This document shows positions 21,001-30,500 of a DNA stretch of 64,000 nt, in pieces (within the stretch, counting starts at the first letter, position 1; every line of letters begins with the position of its first letter). Under the pieces are notes generated by a model that saw nothing but the letters and a program-made list of their open reading frames with translations, was not told where the DNA came from and searched no databases. Source of the stretch: Halocafeteria seosinensis (lineage: Eukaryota; Sar; Bigyra; Bicosoecida). Both the position numbers and the translations under genes were made by a program. The stretch is from positions 34,692 through 98,691 of the forward strand of contig LVLI01001229.1 in NCBI GenBank assembly GCA_001687465.1. The letters run 5' to 3'.

Positions 21001-23364
21001 TTGAACCACACCGGTAATTCCGACACTTTGGATGATATACGAGGTCAACTGTATCACTATCAAGGAGTTCAACAATGGGATGATGAAACTTGGGCTCTCA
21101 ACGGCACCGATACGTTGCCCGTTTTGCGCTTTCAGCTGACGATACCTCCGCCTAAGATCGTGGATGGGCCACGGATGGACCCTCTGGAATCCTTGATAAT
21201 CATTTCATTTGACGTAGCGACGAACCGCGGTGGAACAGACATAGTGTTTGACTGTCTGGATTTGCTGTATTCGGAGATCGGGAGGAATGCGGCAGTGTTC
21301 AGTGAATGCTACTGGGTCAGTGATAAAGAACTATACATTGAATTACGGTCGCCTGAGGTAACTCGCCAAGAGTTTGGTAAAGCAATCTCCGTAGGAAGCA
21401 ATGTGATCCTTATTGGAGGATTGATTCAACGCCACGAAGCATCTGCAGCCCACTCATGGGCAAATTTAACTGTAGGTCCCAGCGAGGGGCTTCCTTCAGT
21501 AGACTTTGACGTCGACTACTCGGAGGTACTTACGTTATGTGAAGACTTGGAAGCTAAGGTGACGTATGCTCTTGGAGGTAGCCGTTCTAGAGGCATTAGT
21601 TGGACATGGTCATTACGTTCTGTTGTCCTTGAGGATGGAACTGATATTACTTTCTCCAATGCTACGGGAGTGCTACGTTCTGTAGTAACGTGGGCAAATA
21701 CGGAAAACCTTGATTCCATCTTCCTCTCTCAAGAGAACTCGCCGAAGGGGTCCACGATTAGGCTAGCTTTGAAAGGGGAAAACGTATACGGAAGCTCCAA
21801 AGAAAAGCACATCAAGCTAAAGATTGAGCAAAACTCTCGTCCTTCCATAGTATTCCATGAGGAACCTGGAGGATCGATTGAGAGTGCCGAAGAGGCAGTG
21901 TTCCGATTGTCGTCCTCTTTGCTAACATGCTCTTTCTCCAACATTAGCAACCCATCAGAGTTTACGTTTAGTTATACGTGGTCTGTACTCGATCCCGACG
22001 GAGTGGCTTTGGATATATCGGACTTCTTGACTCCCGATCCTAGCAGGTTGGTCATCCCTGAAAAATCTCTGGTTCCGTTCATCGATCCGCATGTTGTTCA
22101 CATTGACGTAACTGCGGAGACCCAGCGGCAGCGTTTAACAAACTCGCGAGACAAAAGTTTGAATGTGACTCCCAGTTCTGTGACTGCCATTATAGAGGGC
22201 GGTAGTCGTACTGCCCGCGTATCCTCAAAACTGGTTCTAAATGCCGTCAACAGTAAGAGTCCAGACGAAGACTTGGTGAATCTTCCATCTGGTTGGAAGT
22301 TTGGGAAGCGGTTCTCTTGGGAATGCGAGATGAAGGGTGTCAACTGCACTGCCCTCTTCATCAATGCTGAGTCCACCAAGGTCGGGAAAGCACTGGAAAT
22401 CGAACCGGCTAATCTGGAGGACTTAAAAGCTCAAGTCAGCCCAGAAGGAGACCTTCCAGTGCATTTCACAGTCTCGGTCAGCTTAGACCTGGACCGTGGA
22501 ACTGGTTCCATCATTCACTCAGAAGACTCCCAGTCTGTTACAATTACCCTGGTGGGGGCAGTAGTACCCACTGTCTTTTCTGAGAACTTCTACCCTGTAA
22601 AAGCACCAAGGAGCACTGTAGGGGATCACTCATATTTTTCAATCAACCCTGGATCAGAACTGCGCTTAAAGGCTCGGATAAACGAGTCTTTGGATACGAC
22701 TGGCCGGTGGACGCTTGTGGATGAGGATGCGTTGTCGTTAGATAGTATAATCGACTCTCCCAGTGTTTCATCCAAGCAGTTGGTTATACGGCCGAACCAG
22801 CTGTTTCAGGCGAACCAATATCTTTTCCAGTATCGCAGTCAATTTGGGAATGGTTTCGACGATGATTGGGCTTCCGGATTCGCCGCATTTCGGGTGAAAG
22901 TGAATCAACCACCTCGAGGGGGCCGCTTGCTGATTAGTCCTTCTCCTTCAAGAGGGATTGTTGGCGATGTGGACGAAGTCCAGCTCATGGCTCGGGAGTG
23001 GAAGGACGAGGATACTCCATTGCTCTATTCGTTTAGCGTGGGCTCAAGCAGCATCTTTGGCTACAGTAAAACGCTTCGCTCTGCGGAGGAACATCCAGAG
23101 ATAAGAACCCCGCTTCCTACTCCTTGGCGTGGCAACACGCTGTGGATTTTTTTGGAGGTTCAAGATTCTTTGGGAGCTTCGGAGGTATATTCTCGCCAAA
23201 TTTCGATTGAACGTCCATCGGCGGACCAGCTTGAACAGATTGCTAATGCTTATCAGGTAAAAACTCGTGAATGCGTGAAGCGGAAGGATGCGAATTGCGC
23301 CGCTCGCGCAGCCCGAACAGCTACCCGCGCAAAGAGCTTGGCAGTATCCATCAGATCTCTTTGA
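18028..23364 (+). CDS. Gene C: tandem GLUG - GLUG - REJ protein
   Basis: The intron-free frame opens at a GTG (17992); ATGs at 18028, 18163 and 18616 are candidate starts. The ATG at 18616 gives a clean signal peptide (MRILLCLISTCALVWNG) directly before the first GLUG module and a 1582-residue protein. The upstream 196 codons stay open and hold another signal-like segment and a truncated module remnant. Domains are GLUG-1 (about 18676-19797), an S/T/P linker, GLUG-2 (about 20006-21135, roughly 90% identical to GLUG-1 in the parts compared), then directly the REJ region (to about 23200) with NQPPRGGRLLISPSPSRG and a basic tail. Unlike B, there is no mod2 between GLUG and REJ. No transmembrane bundle is present. 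It probably acts outside the cell as an adhesive or recognition protein; that is inferred from the families. Confidence 0.75.
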   Translation: MERSVATSIETGRPCKITSTFAEVGKMRSWALAVQEPTSLGSKTSMMGWSTLLLTLVFFGSIPIGANNLRTRIEDGDESCIAYYLSEKHFQQLLDNPWKDLPVGHVACDSISLVHLLIHLFTLLGAAQLVNTLFTSQGNHYYHQFSSKNDFQINGLGIESGEVCWKGAVSQEIDLLRLGSKKLARRQVHLHSTGSIMRILLCLISTCALVWNGTEAADLRENIRAGNESCFQYFPRDNLFRMSCTALNWTDHGYDGNTHISLDANEVFDGGGGEGNIIELKNLRQGFYGLVKVINDGNNITSLDEAPLIRNVHVKNGNTADNGGFIVRRNQKYFIVDSCSSTGKITNEAGGICGQFAGENGGNIQMLNSRSTGTLQGFVAGGITGTDAGYNNGTVNITQCYSTGAIEGELAGGICGWGAGTTNGHVYITQSYSTGTIHGDDSGGITGDPTADDNGEVYIRDCYTRGNIEGDRAGGITGGGTLGAPGALYITNTYASGIVHDPNGGGIIGHIHDGASGVINVQYSVYNGSEGAAMVGLDNSPAGVLNHTGNSDTLDDIRGQLYYYDGVQQWGNDTWALNGTNTLPILRFQLRSMSNSTKTEDDDISFPMRTPTVTPTHTTTATPSVTPTPCSTTSTPSTTPNLEAVTPTPTLTPTSTETPDLRENIRAGKEACFQYFPTEDLFRMSCTVLDWADHGYNGNTHISLDGNEVFDGGGGEGNIIELKNLRQGFHGLVKVIDDGNNITSLDEAPLIRNVHVKNGDTAEDGGFIVREKQKYFIVDSCSSTGKITSDWAGGMCGPFAGENGGHIKISNSHSTGTIQGFVAGGITGTVAGYKNGTVNITQCYSTGGIERQWAGGICGGAAGYNRGHVYITQSYSTGTIRGDDSGGITGDATAYSNGEVYIRGCYTRGNIEGDRAGGITGANTGGWTGAAAGNVSIMNTYASGIVHDPNGGGIIGEIPSDASGAINVKYSVYNGSEGAAMVGVDNSPAGVLNHTGNSDTLDDIRGQLYHYQGVQQWDDETWALNGTDTLPVLRFQLTIPPPKIVDGPRMDPLESLIIISFDVATNRGGTDIVFDCLDLLYSEIGRNAAVFSECYWVSDKELYIELRSPEVTRQEFGKAISVGSNVILIGGLIQRHEASAAHSWANLTVGPSEGLPSVDFDVDYSEVLTLCEDLEAKVTYALGGSRSRGISWTWSLRSVVLEDGTDITFSNATGVLRSVVTWANTENLDSIFLSQENSPKGSTIRLALKGENVYGSSKEKHIKLKIEQNSRPSIVFHEEPGGSIESAEEAVFRLSSSLLTCSFSNISNPSEFTFSYTWSVLDPDGVALDISDFLTPDPSRLVIPEKSLVPFIDPHVVHIDVTAETQRQRLTNSRDKSLNVTPSSVTAIIEGGSRTARVSSKLVLNAVNSKSPDEDLVNLPSGWKFGKRFSWECEMKGVNCTALFINAESTKVGKALEIEPANLEDLKAQVSPEGDLPVHFTVSVSLDLDRGTGSIIHSEDSQSVTITLVGAVVPTVFSENFYPVKAPRSTVGDHSYFSINPGSELRLKARINESLDTTGRWTLVDEDALSLDSIIDSPSVSSKQLVIRPNQLFQANQYLFQYRSQFGNGFDDDWASGFAAFRVKVNQPPRGGRLLISPSPSRGIVGDVDEVQLMAREWKDEDTPLLYSFSVGSSSIFGYSKTLRSAEEHPEIRTPLPTPWRGNTLWIFLEVQDSLGASEVYSRQISIERPSADQLEQIANAYQVKTRECVKRKDANCAARAARTATRAKSLAVSIRSL
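18163..18375 (+). pseudogene. Truncated GLUG-module start fused in frame upstream of gene C
   Basis: A signal-like segment (STLLLTLVFFGSIPIG) is followed by a cap start (NLRTRIEDGDESCIAY, then DNPWKD). It aligns with the beginning of the gene B module (SLRSDVLDGAELCIEY, then DIPWES) and stops after about 60 residues, near the point where B reads DYIEL. About 80 unrelated codons follow before the complete gene C module. The frame is still open, so it may be translated as an N-terminal extension, or it may be a leftover of an upstream copy. Confidence 0.45.
18676..21135 (+). repeat. Recent tandem duplication of a GLUG module inside gene C
   Basis: Two copies of about 1.13-1.33 kb including the linker: 18676 onward and 20006 onward. 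Long blocks such as 18812-19070 and 20141-20400 differ at only about one base in ten, with many identical synonymous sites. This indicates recent duplication or ongoing conversion. Confidence 0.7.
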
Positions 23365-23901
23365 GTAGTGTTCCAGAGACATACCCGGCGGAATTGATAG
23401 TTGCCTTGTCTATTACACATAAACCTAGTGTGTGTTAACAGTTAACTCGTATGGCTATGGCTAGGGGTTGTGGGCTGCAAGCAAACGAGGTGTATCCTTG
23501 CCAGCAAATAAGCACTAAGTAGCTCTTTCCAATTCACCTAACAAAATGCACAATTAGAATGTTGGGAATACAGCAGTGCAATGTGTACTTGAAGGATAAT
23601 ATTGGTGCGTGACACTACATGCGGTGACTCCCTGTGAGTCAGGGGCTTGCGACTTCCACCGTGTACAATGGGACTACGCCTCTTCCACCATGCTCCGGTG
23701 AGAGCGAATTTATTATGTACATGCATTTCTAGTGACTCATACTTTGTGTATACTGCAGAAGTTTGTAGTGGGCGTTCTTCCGTGGAACAACAAGGGGTCT
23801 GGGTGTCTTACAGGTCGTGCGAAACCTTCGCAACCGTCTTTTTGATTCAAACGTTGCTTTATATTCATTCTCGAGTCCCGTCTGGTCGCTGAAAGGCACT
23901 A

Positions 23902-23940
23902 TGAGTGTCTCCTTGGAACTGTGAGTGTCTCCTTGGACAG
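23902..23940. repeat. Two-copy 20-nt direct repeat
   Basis: TGAGTGTCTCCTTGGAAC is repeated immediately as TGAGTGTCTCCTTGGACA with a 20-nt period. It lies in the 5' flank of gene D. No function can be assigned. Confidence 0.6.
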
Positions 23941-24011
23941 TTTGTCGCCTTGGTTATGATGGCTTGTCAGCTCTTCTTGGTTCCTGGGGGGATAATTCCC
24001 CCTCCGTAAGC

Positions 24012-24055
24012 ATTTTTACTCCCTCCGGAACGCCCCATTCCGATTCTTCAACCGT
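24012..24055 (+). promoter_or_regulatory. Conserved 44-nt upstream element, gene D
   Basis: Ungapped match to the blocks upstream of B and C, starting ATTTTTACTCCCTC and ending ATTCTTCAACCG. It lies 526 nt before the ATG at 24538. Confidence 0.4.
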
Positions 24056-24537
24056 GATTACTGGACCTCGTCCCCTTTCGACGTCATGCACGCACGCTCC
24101 CACATGCACATTATATGTCGATATTTTTGGTTTGACATGTTGTAGGTACTCGAAGCAGTGCGCGTATGACGCTTTCATTGCTTCGTAAACTCAAGCTTTC
24201 GTGTAACTATAGTGCAAACAGCTTATATCCAAATTGGGTGCTGTTGCGAAGTGGGCTGCAAATATTCGAACAGCATTTCTCCTCGTTCTTTCCTCTACGC
24301 GACCAGAGATGCCCAAGTGAAATCTTTCAGGATTATAAGTGCTTTCACTTCACGTACGTAGTTTTCTTGGGTTACCCTTCATTGGTCCAAGAGGTTTGTT
24401 AGCACGTGTGGCGGTCATGGAGTGGAGAGCCAGTCCACCGAAGCGGGCGTTTTTTCTCGTTCCCTACTTGTTTTGACTGGCAGCTGCTGTTAGTGCCCCA
24501 AATTTTGCTACTGTGATACTCTGTACTAGTTGCAGAC

Positions 24538-27500
24538 ATGAAGTTGCGTGCCTTCGATCCACCGCTTACTGCGGGTTCATTTGGAGCTCTGATGCTCTTA
24601 TGTCGTGTTGGCGAACTCGTTCCTGTTCCCGAAAACCCTCGATGGATCAGGGAATTGCTTCAAATTGGAGATTTATTTCAAACCACCTTACTTGTTTTGG
24701 CACTTTCAGTATTATACACTGTTGGACCCCTACGCATTATACGCTACATCCGCTTAGCCAGACTGGTCGAGCATGGCGATAGCGGCGAACGCTTCCAATG
24801 CCGAAGCAGCTATTGTGCGGGAACGGACCTATGGCTGCTGGTCTTCTTGAGTATAGCGCTGTTACAAACTCTATGGGATACTGTCCAGGAGCATGGCCAG
24901 TGGCGCATCATACACTTTCCACCGGGTACACATCAGAGTTGTTCAGGGTGTGCCCTGAATCAACCGTACAGCAAATCCAACTCTCAGTTGAGCCTTCACA
25001 AACAACATATTCTGGATCTGGTAGCAATAAGTATTATTGGTGAAGCTGTATCTGCAGTTGTCCGATTCTTCTGTGGTAAACAGCTCCGGAAGATAGCCTC
25101 TCCAGAAGTGCGTCCAGTAAGCAGGAGACAACAATTCAAGCGAAAGAAAATGCGGTTTTCCTTTGTGGGTCTACTTGTGTCCTTGAGTGCGACTCCCATC
25201 TTGGTTTCACGAGCGACGGCGACTGCTACTACAACGGCAACACCTCAGCCATCAAACTCCCCTTCCTTATCACCGTCCCAAAGTCCTACATGGAGTGCTA
25301 CCTCCTCGGTAACCCCTACAGAGAGCTCTACGTCATCGATAACTCCTTCACCCAGTGCTACGGGCTCGGTAACCCCTTCAACGACTGGTACGTCTTCATT
25401 TACTCCGTCAACGAGTGCTACACCTGCCGAAACGCCTTCCGCGAGTACTACATCTTCGACAACACCTTTTGCGAGTACTACGTCTTCATTCACTCAGTCG
25501 ACGAGCTCCACACCTTCGGAAACGTCTTCCATGAGCCCTACGTCATCGATAACTCCTTCACCCAGTGCTACGGGCTCGGTAACCCCTTCAGCAAGTGGTA
25601 CGTCATTGGTCGCTTCAGCGAGTACTACGCCTTCATTTACTCCGTCAACGAGTGCTACACCTGCCGAAACGCCTTCCGCGAGTACTACATCTTCGACAAC
25701 ACCTTTTGCGAGTACTACGTCCTCATTCACTCCGTCGACGAGCTCCACACCTTCGGAAACGTCTTCCATGAGCCCTACGTCATCGATAACTCCTTCACCC
25801 AGTGCTACGGGCTCGGTAACCCCTTCAACGACTGGTACGTCATTGGTCGCTTCAGCGAGTGCTACGCCTTCGGAAACGGCTTCTATGAGTACTACATCTT
25901 CGACAACACCTTCTGCGAGTACTACGTCATCGATAACTCCTTCACCCAGTGCTACGGGCTCGGTAACCCCTTCAGCAAGTGGTACGTCATTGGTCGCTTC
26001 AGCGAGTACTACGCCTTCATTTACTCCGTCAACGAGTGCTACACCTGCCGAAACGCCTTCCGCGAGTACTACATCTTCGACAACACCTTCTGCGAGTACT
26101 ACGTCCTCATTCACTCCGTCGACGAGCTCCACACCTTCGGAAACGTCTTCCATTAGCCCTACGTCATCGATAACTCCTTCACCCAGTGCTACGGGCTCGG
26201 TAACTCCTTCAGCGACTGGTACGTCATTGGTCGCTTCAGCGAGTACTACGCCTTCATTTACTCCGTCAACGAGTGCTACACCTGCCGAAACGCCTTCCGC
26301 GAGTACTACATCTTCGACAACACCTTCTGCGAGTACTACGTCTTCCCTCACTCCGTCGACGAGCTCCACACCTTCGGAAACGTCTTCCATTAGCCCTTCG
26401 TCATCGATAACTCCTTCACCCAGTGCTACGGGCTCGGTAACTCCTTCAACGACTGGTACGTCATTGGTCGCTTCAGCGAGTGCTACACCTTCGGAAACGT
26501 CTTCCATGAGCCCTACGTCATCGATAACTCCTTCACCCAGTGCTACGGGCTCGGTAACTCCTTCAACGACTGGTACGTCATTGGTCGCTTCAGCGAGTGC
26601 TACACCTTCGGAAACGGCTTCTATGAGTACTACACCTTCGGAAACCCCTTCGACGAGTGGTACGTCTTCGACAACGCCTTCCACGAGTACTACATCTGTG
26701 GTAGCGCCTTCTGCGAGTACTACGCCTTCATTTACTCCGTCAACAAGTGCTACACCTGCCGAAACGCCTTCCGCGAATACTACATCTTCGACAACACCGT
26801 CTGCGAGTACTACGTCTTCCCTCACTCCGTCGACGAGCTCCACACCTTCGGAAACGTCTTCCATTAGCCCTACGTCATCGATAACTCCTTCACCCAGTGC
26901 TACGGGCTCGGTAACTCCTTCAACGACTGGTACGTCATTGGTCGCTTCAGCGAGTACTACGTCTTCATTTACTCCGTCAACGAGTGCTACACCTTCCGAA
27001 ACGCCTTCCACGAGTACTACATCTTCGACAACACCTTCTGCGAGTACCACGCCTTCATTAACTCCGTCAACGAGTGCTACGTTGTTGGTACCTGTTTCTG
27101 TGAGTGCTACGTCGTCAATAAGTCCGCAGGCATCCAGGTCTCCTTCCATGACCACATCAGAAAGTTCGACAGGCGAAACAATGGAACTGACACCCACCCT
27201 GGCCAAGAGCCACAGCGTTACCCCTACCAGTAGCCCTACGGGGGAAAATGTGTCAGAGACTACTCAATTCCTTATTGATACCCTTGATTCATTGGAGGCA
27301 GGCTACGACTTTGCCGTTAATGATAAAACGACTGTTAGCGATTTTATAGGAGCCTTGACGCCTATTGCGGAGTCCAGTGCACTTACTGCTGCTGTCGGGG
27401 AGCGGGTATTAAATTTGCTTAATCGGGTTCTCAAGTCCAATTTTGATCCAAGTACGGATCAATTTCGGTACGGTAATAGCCTCAGCGACGAGGCTGTTAC

Positions 27501-30500
27501 AATAATATCGCTTGTCCTCTCCAGTCATATTGAGAAGGAGGCATCTCACTTTGCTTCGGCTGAGTCGGCTCTGCAACAGGTTGCGCGATCTCAATTGGTA
27601 GATCGTGTTGCTGGGTCGAGGCCGCAGACTGCACATACTTTGTTTCAGGACCTTCCAACGTTTTGCAATCAGACCTGGTTTGCTAGTGTCTTCAGTCGAC
27701 GGATCAGTAGCTCTGCTGGTGCATTCACGGTAGAGCCTGCTGGGTTGGAACACGGAGTGGGACTTAGCAACATGGAATTCGACCACTGTTGTCAAGAGCC
27801 ACAGGACACTACAAACCTGGATCGGTCTAAACCGTCACTTTCATGGGAGAGTTTGGGAGGTTCACTGTTCAACGAAGAGTCTGAGGTTGACGTAGTAGCT
27901 GAGGAATTTGTGTATCCGCCGTTCGTTGAGCCTCAAGGACGTCATGTCGAAACTGCCGCCCGAAATTCAGATATAGTAAAGCACCTATTATCCTCGTTTG
28001 ATCAGTATATCCGCTCGCTCTTACCCAATGGGGACATTTTAACTAGTACCAACAGTAGCTTTCAGCTCGTTGCGGGGGCAGGGCGAAGAAGTTTGACCAA
28101 CAGTAGTAAGGAGACTGCGACTGAATTTGTCAGTTCTCTCAAAGATCACATACTACAACGACAGATTGCCTCAAAGAGTTTGCGCGTTTCAGCCTTTTCT
28201 CTTGCTGGGTTAGAGCTGAAACTCCAAAACAGAACAGGCGTCAATGTGACACTGGTAGTCTACCCTGAGGAGCAATCGGTTTCGTTAGAACAGGGCACTG
28301 ACGTAACTCGGCTAGTATCAGGCGAAATGGAGCTTGCGTCACGAACGGCAACTTGCAAAAAGAGTCAAAGTGGAAGCTCATCAATGTTCACCGTAAATTG
28401 CACGGATCCACTGCTGGGTAGCACTAGTACTTTGACTGTTGATTGTGGTACTAACGAAGGAACTACTGTGCGAGTCTTTTGCCCACAGTCCGTCATCGTT
28501 CCTGCAATGCTTCGTTCAGGCGGCCAGTCTTCGCACTGGAGCGACGCCAGTATCAATGACGGCAGCGTTCGATTCGATGGACGTACTGTTACAGCCGCAA
28601 CGTCGAGACTAGGACTCTTTTTATCAAGTTTACTTACGGTGGAAACTGCCCCGGTAGCGAAGATCATCCCACGGCCAAGTCCCACTGCGGCACCTACAAC
28701 CAGCACTACGCCATCAGTAACTCCTACAACCAGTGCTACGTCGTCACTAACCCCTACAGCAAGTGCCACGCTGACAGCAACCCCTACGCCCTCGTCCAGA
28801 ATTCCACAGCGGAAGCTAGACCTGCGCTCATCGATTATAGCGGGAGACGAAAGCTGTTTCCAATATCTCCAAGGTCAAAGGCTGTTTAAGTTAACATGCA
28901 GCATTTCGTGGACATCCGTGGGATATACAAACAATAACTATATTTCACTCAAGGTAAACGAGACATTTGTTGGAGAAAACGACGCCGTTATTTACTTGGC
29001 AGGTGTCCAAGGTTTCCATGGCTTGTTCGTTATAGACGATGGAGCTAACGGGAGCGTGACAGCTTTTGAAGATGCACCATTGATTAAAGATGTACGCATT
29101 GTAAACGGGACAACTTCATTTTCCGGTGGGTTCATTGTGCAACCGTGGCAAAAGTTCTTCGTTGTAGATTCTTGCAGCTCCTCCGGCAACGTTCGACAGC
29201 ATGGCGGAGGGATATGCGGTAGTGGATGTGCCGGAGGGCGTGGTCAGATAAAGATATTCAATTCTTACACAACTGGGGAAGTAAGCGATCTCTTCGCTGG
29301 CGGTATAGCTGGCAGTAAGTTAGCGCAGCAAAGTGGAAAGGCAAGTGTTACCAACTGCCATTCGACGGGCAACATCCATGGTGAATATTCGGGTGGAATT
29401 GCTGGCAGCGAAACCGGTCTCATGAAGGGATTTGTACATGTATCACTTTCTCACTCTAAAGGATGCATAGGATGTCCTCACAATACAGTTGAGGGCAATG
29501 GAGGTATTCTCGGGGCCGGTGCGGGTTCTAGTGATGGAATCGTCTATGTGGAAAAGAGCTACAGTATAGGCGAAATCTCTGGAAAGGGCGCAGGGGGAAT
29601 TACTGGAGCGGCTACAGGTTATAGCGATGGCAGTGTTCATCTAAGTGAATGCTACACTACCGGATCAGTGTCAGGAACTACTGCGGGAGCAATTACTGGG
29701 GAAAGCCAAGGAACCGTCCATATCAGCAACTGCTACTCTACGGGGAAGATTTCTGGAAACTATTCAGGAGGAATTTCTGGTAATCCGTCAGCTGGACAGG
29801 TGGTTATAGAGGACACATATGCGGCAGGAGAGAGAACTGCGGCAACAGCAGGAGGCGTCATCGGTAAGGCAAGCGGTACGATAGCATTGAAGTACTCCGT
29901 TTACAACGGGCAACCACCAGTAGGGCTAAACAAGGGCGCAAACATTACCAGTGTTGGTAATTCTGATGACCTAACAGTCATACAAGGTGAACTCTATGGC
30001 TTTAATGAGAGCCATCTGTGGTCGCGAGAAAAATGGGTTATTCCAGCGAACGACGAGCTACCCATTCTGAGCTTCCAGGTTTCCCCTACTCCAACGGTAA
30101 CGCCAACAACAAGTCCTACGCCTTCTGTAACACCAACGTGGACTCCTACGGGGACTCCCACGCCTACCCCTTCAGCTATCAAAAATTTGCGATTTTCGAT
30201 CATGGAAGGTAGCGAGGCTTGCTTCCAATACGTTGAAGAACTGAAGCTATTTGAATTGACATGCGACGTTCTTCACTGGAACGCTACGGGGTATTTGAGG
30301 GACATGTATATCCTTCTTCGGGCGAATGAAACTTTGGACGGCGGAGAACACAATATCATCGACCTGACTGGCATCGTGGGGTTCGAAGGACTCGTCAGGG
30401 TTGATGACAACTTAAACGGTAGTGTTAAATCGTTCGCCGACGCCCCATTGATACGTAATGTTCACATGCGAAACGGCATGACTGCATTCGATGGCGGCTT

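Larger units (their letters stand above)
23365..24537. other. Intergenic C-D
   Basis: No gene recognised; short open frames here have no family resemblance. It contains the 3' flank shared with gene B, a 20-nt direct repeat at 23902-23940 and the conserved 44-nt element at 24012-24055. Confidence 0.4.

Noticed and set aside
18812-21135. Regularly repeated glycine-rich DNA that could suggest a CRISPR array or transposon repeats
   Set aside because: The repeats are in-frame GLUG coils and duplicated modules with coding periodicity, without constant direct repeats separated by unique spacers, and without terminal inverted repeats or transposase.
25494-27206. 570-codon open frame on the minus strand, and a 288-codon frame on + (25290-26156)
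   Set aside because: They lie wholly inside the S/T/P minisatellite of gene D. The repeat unit lacks stops in several frames, so repeated frames stay open. The predicted peptides are pure repeats with no domain.
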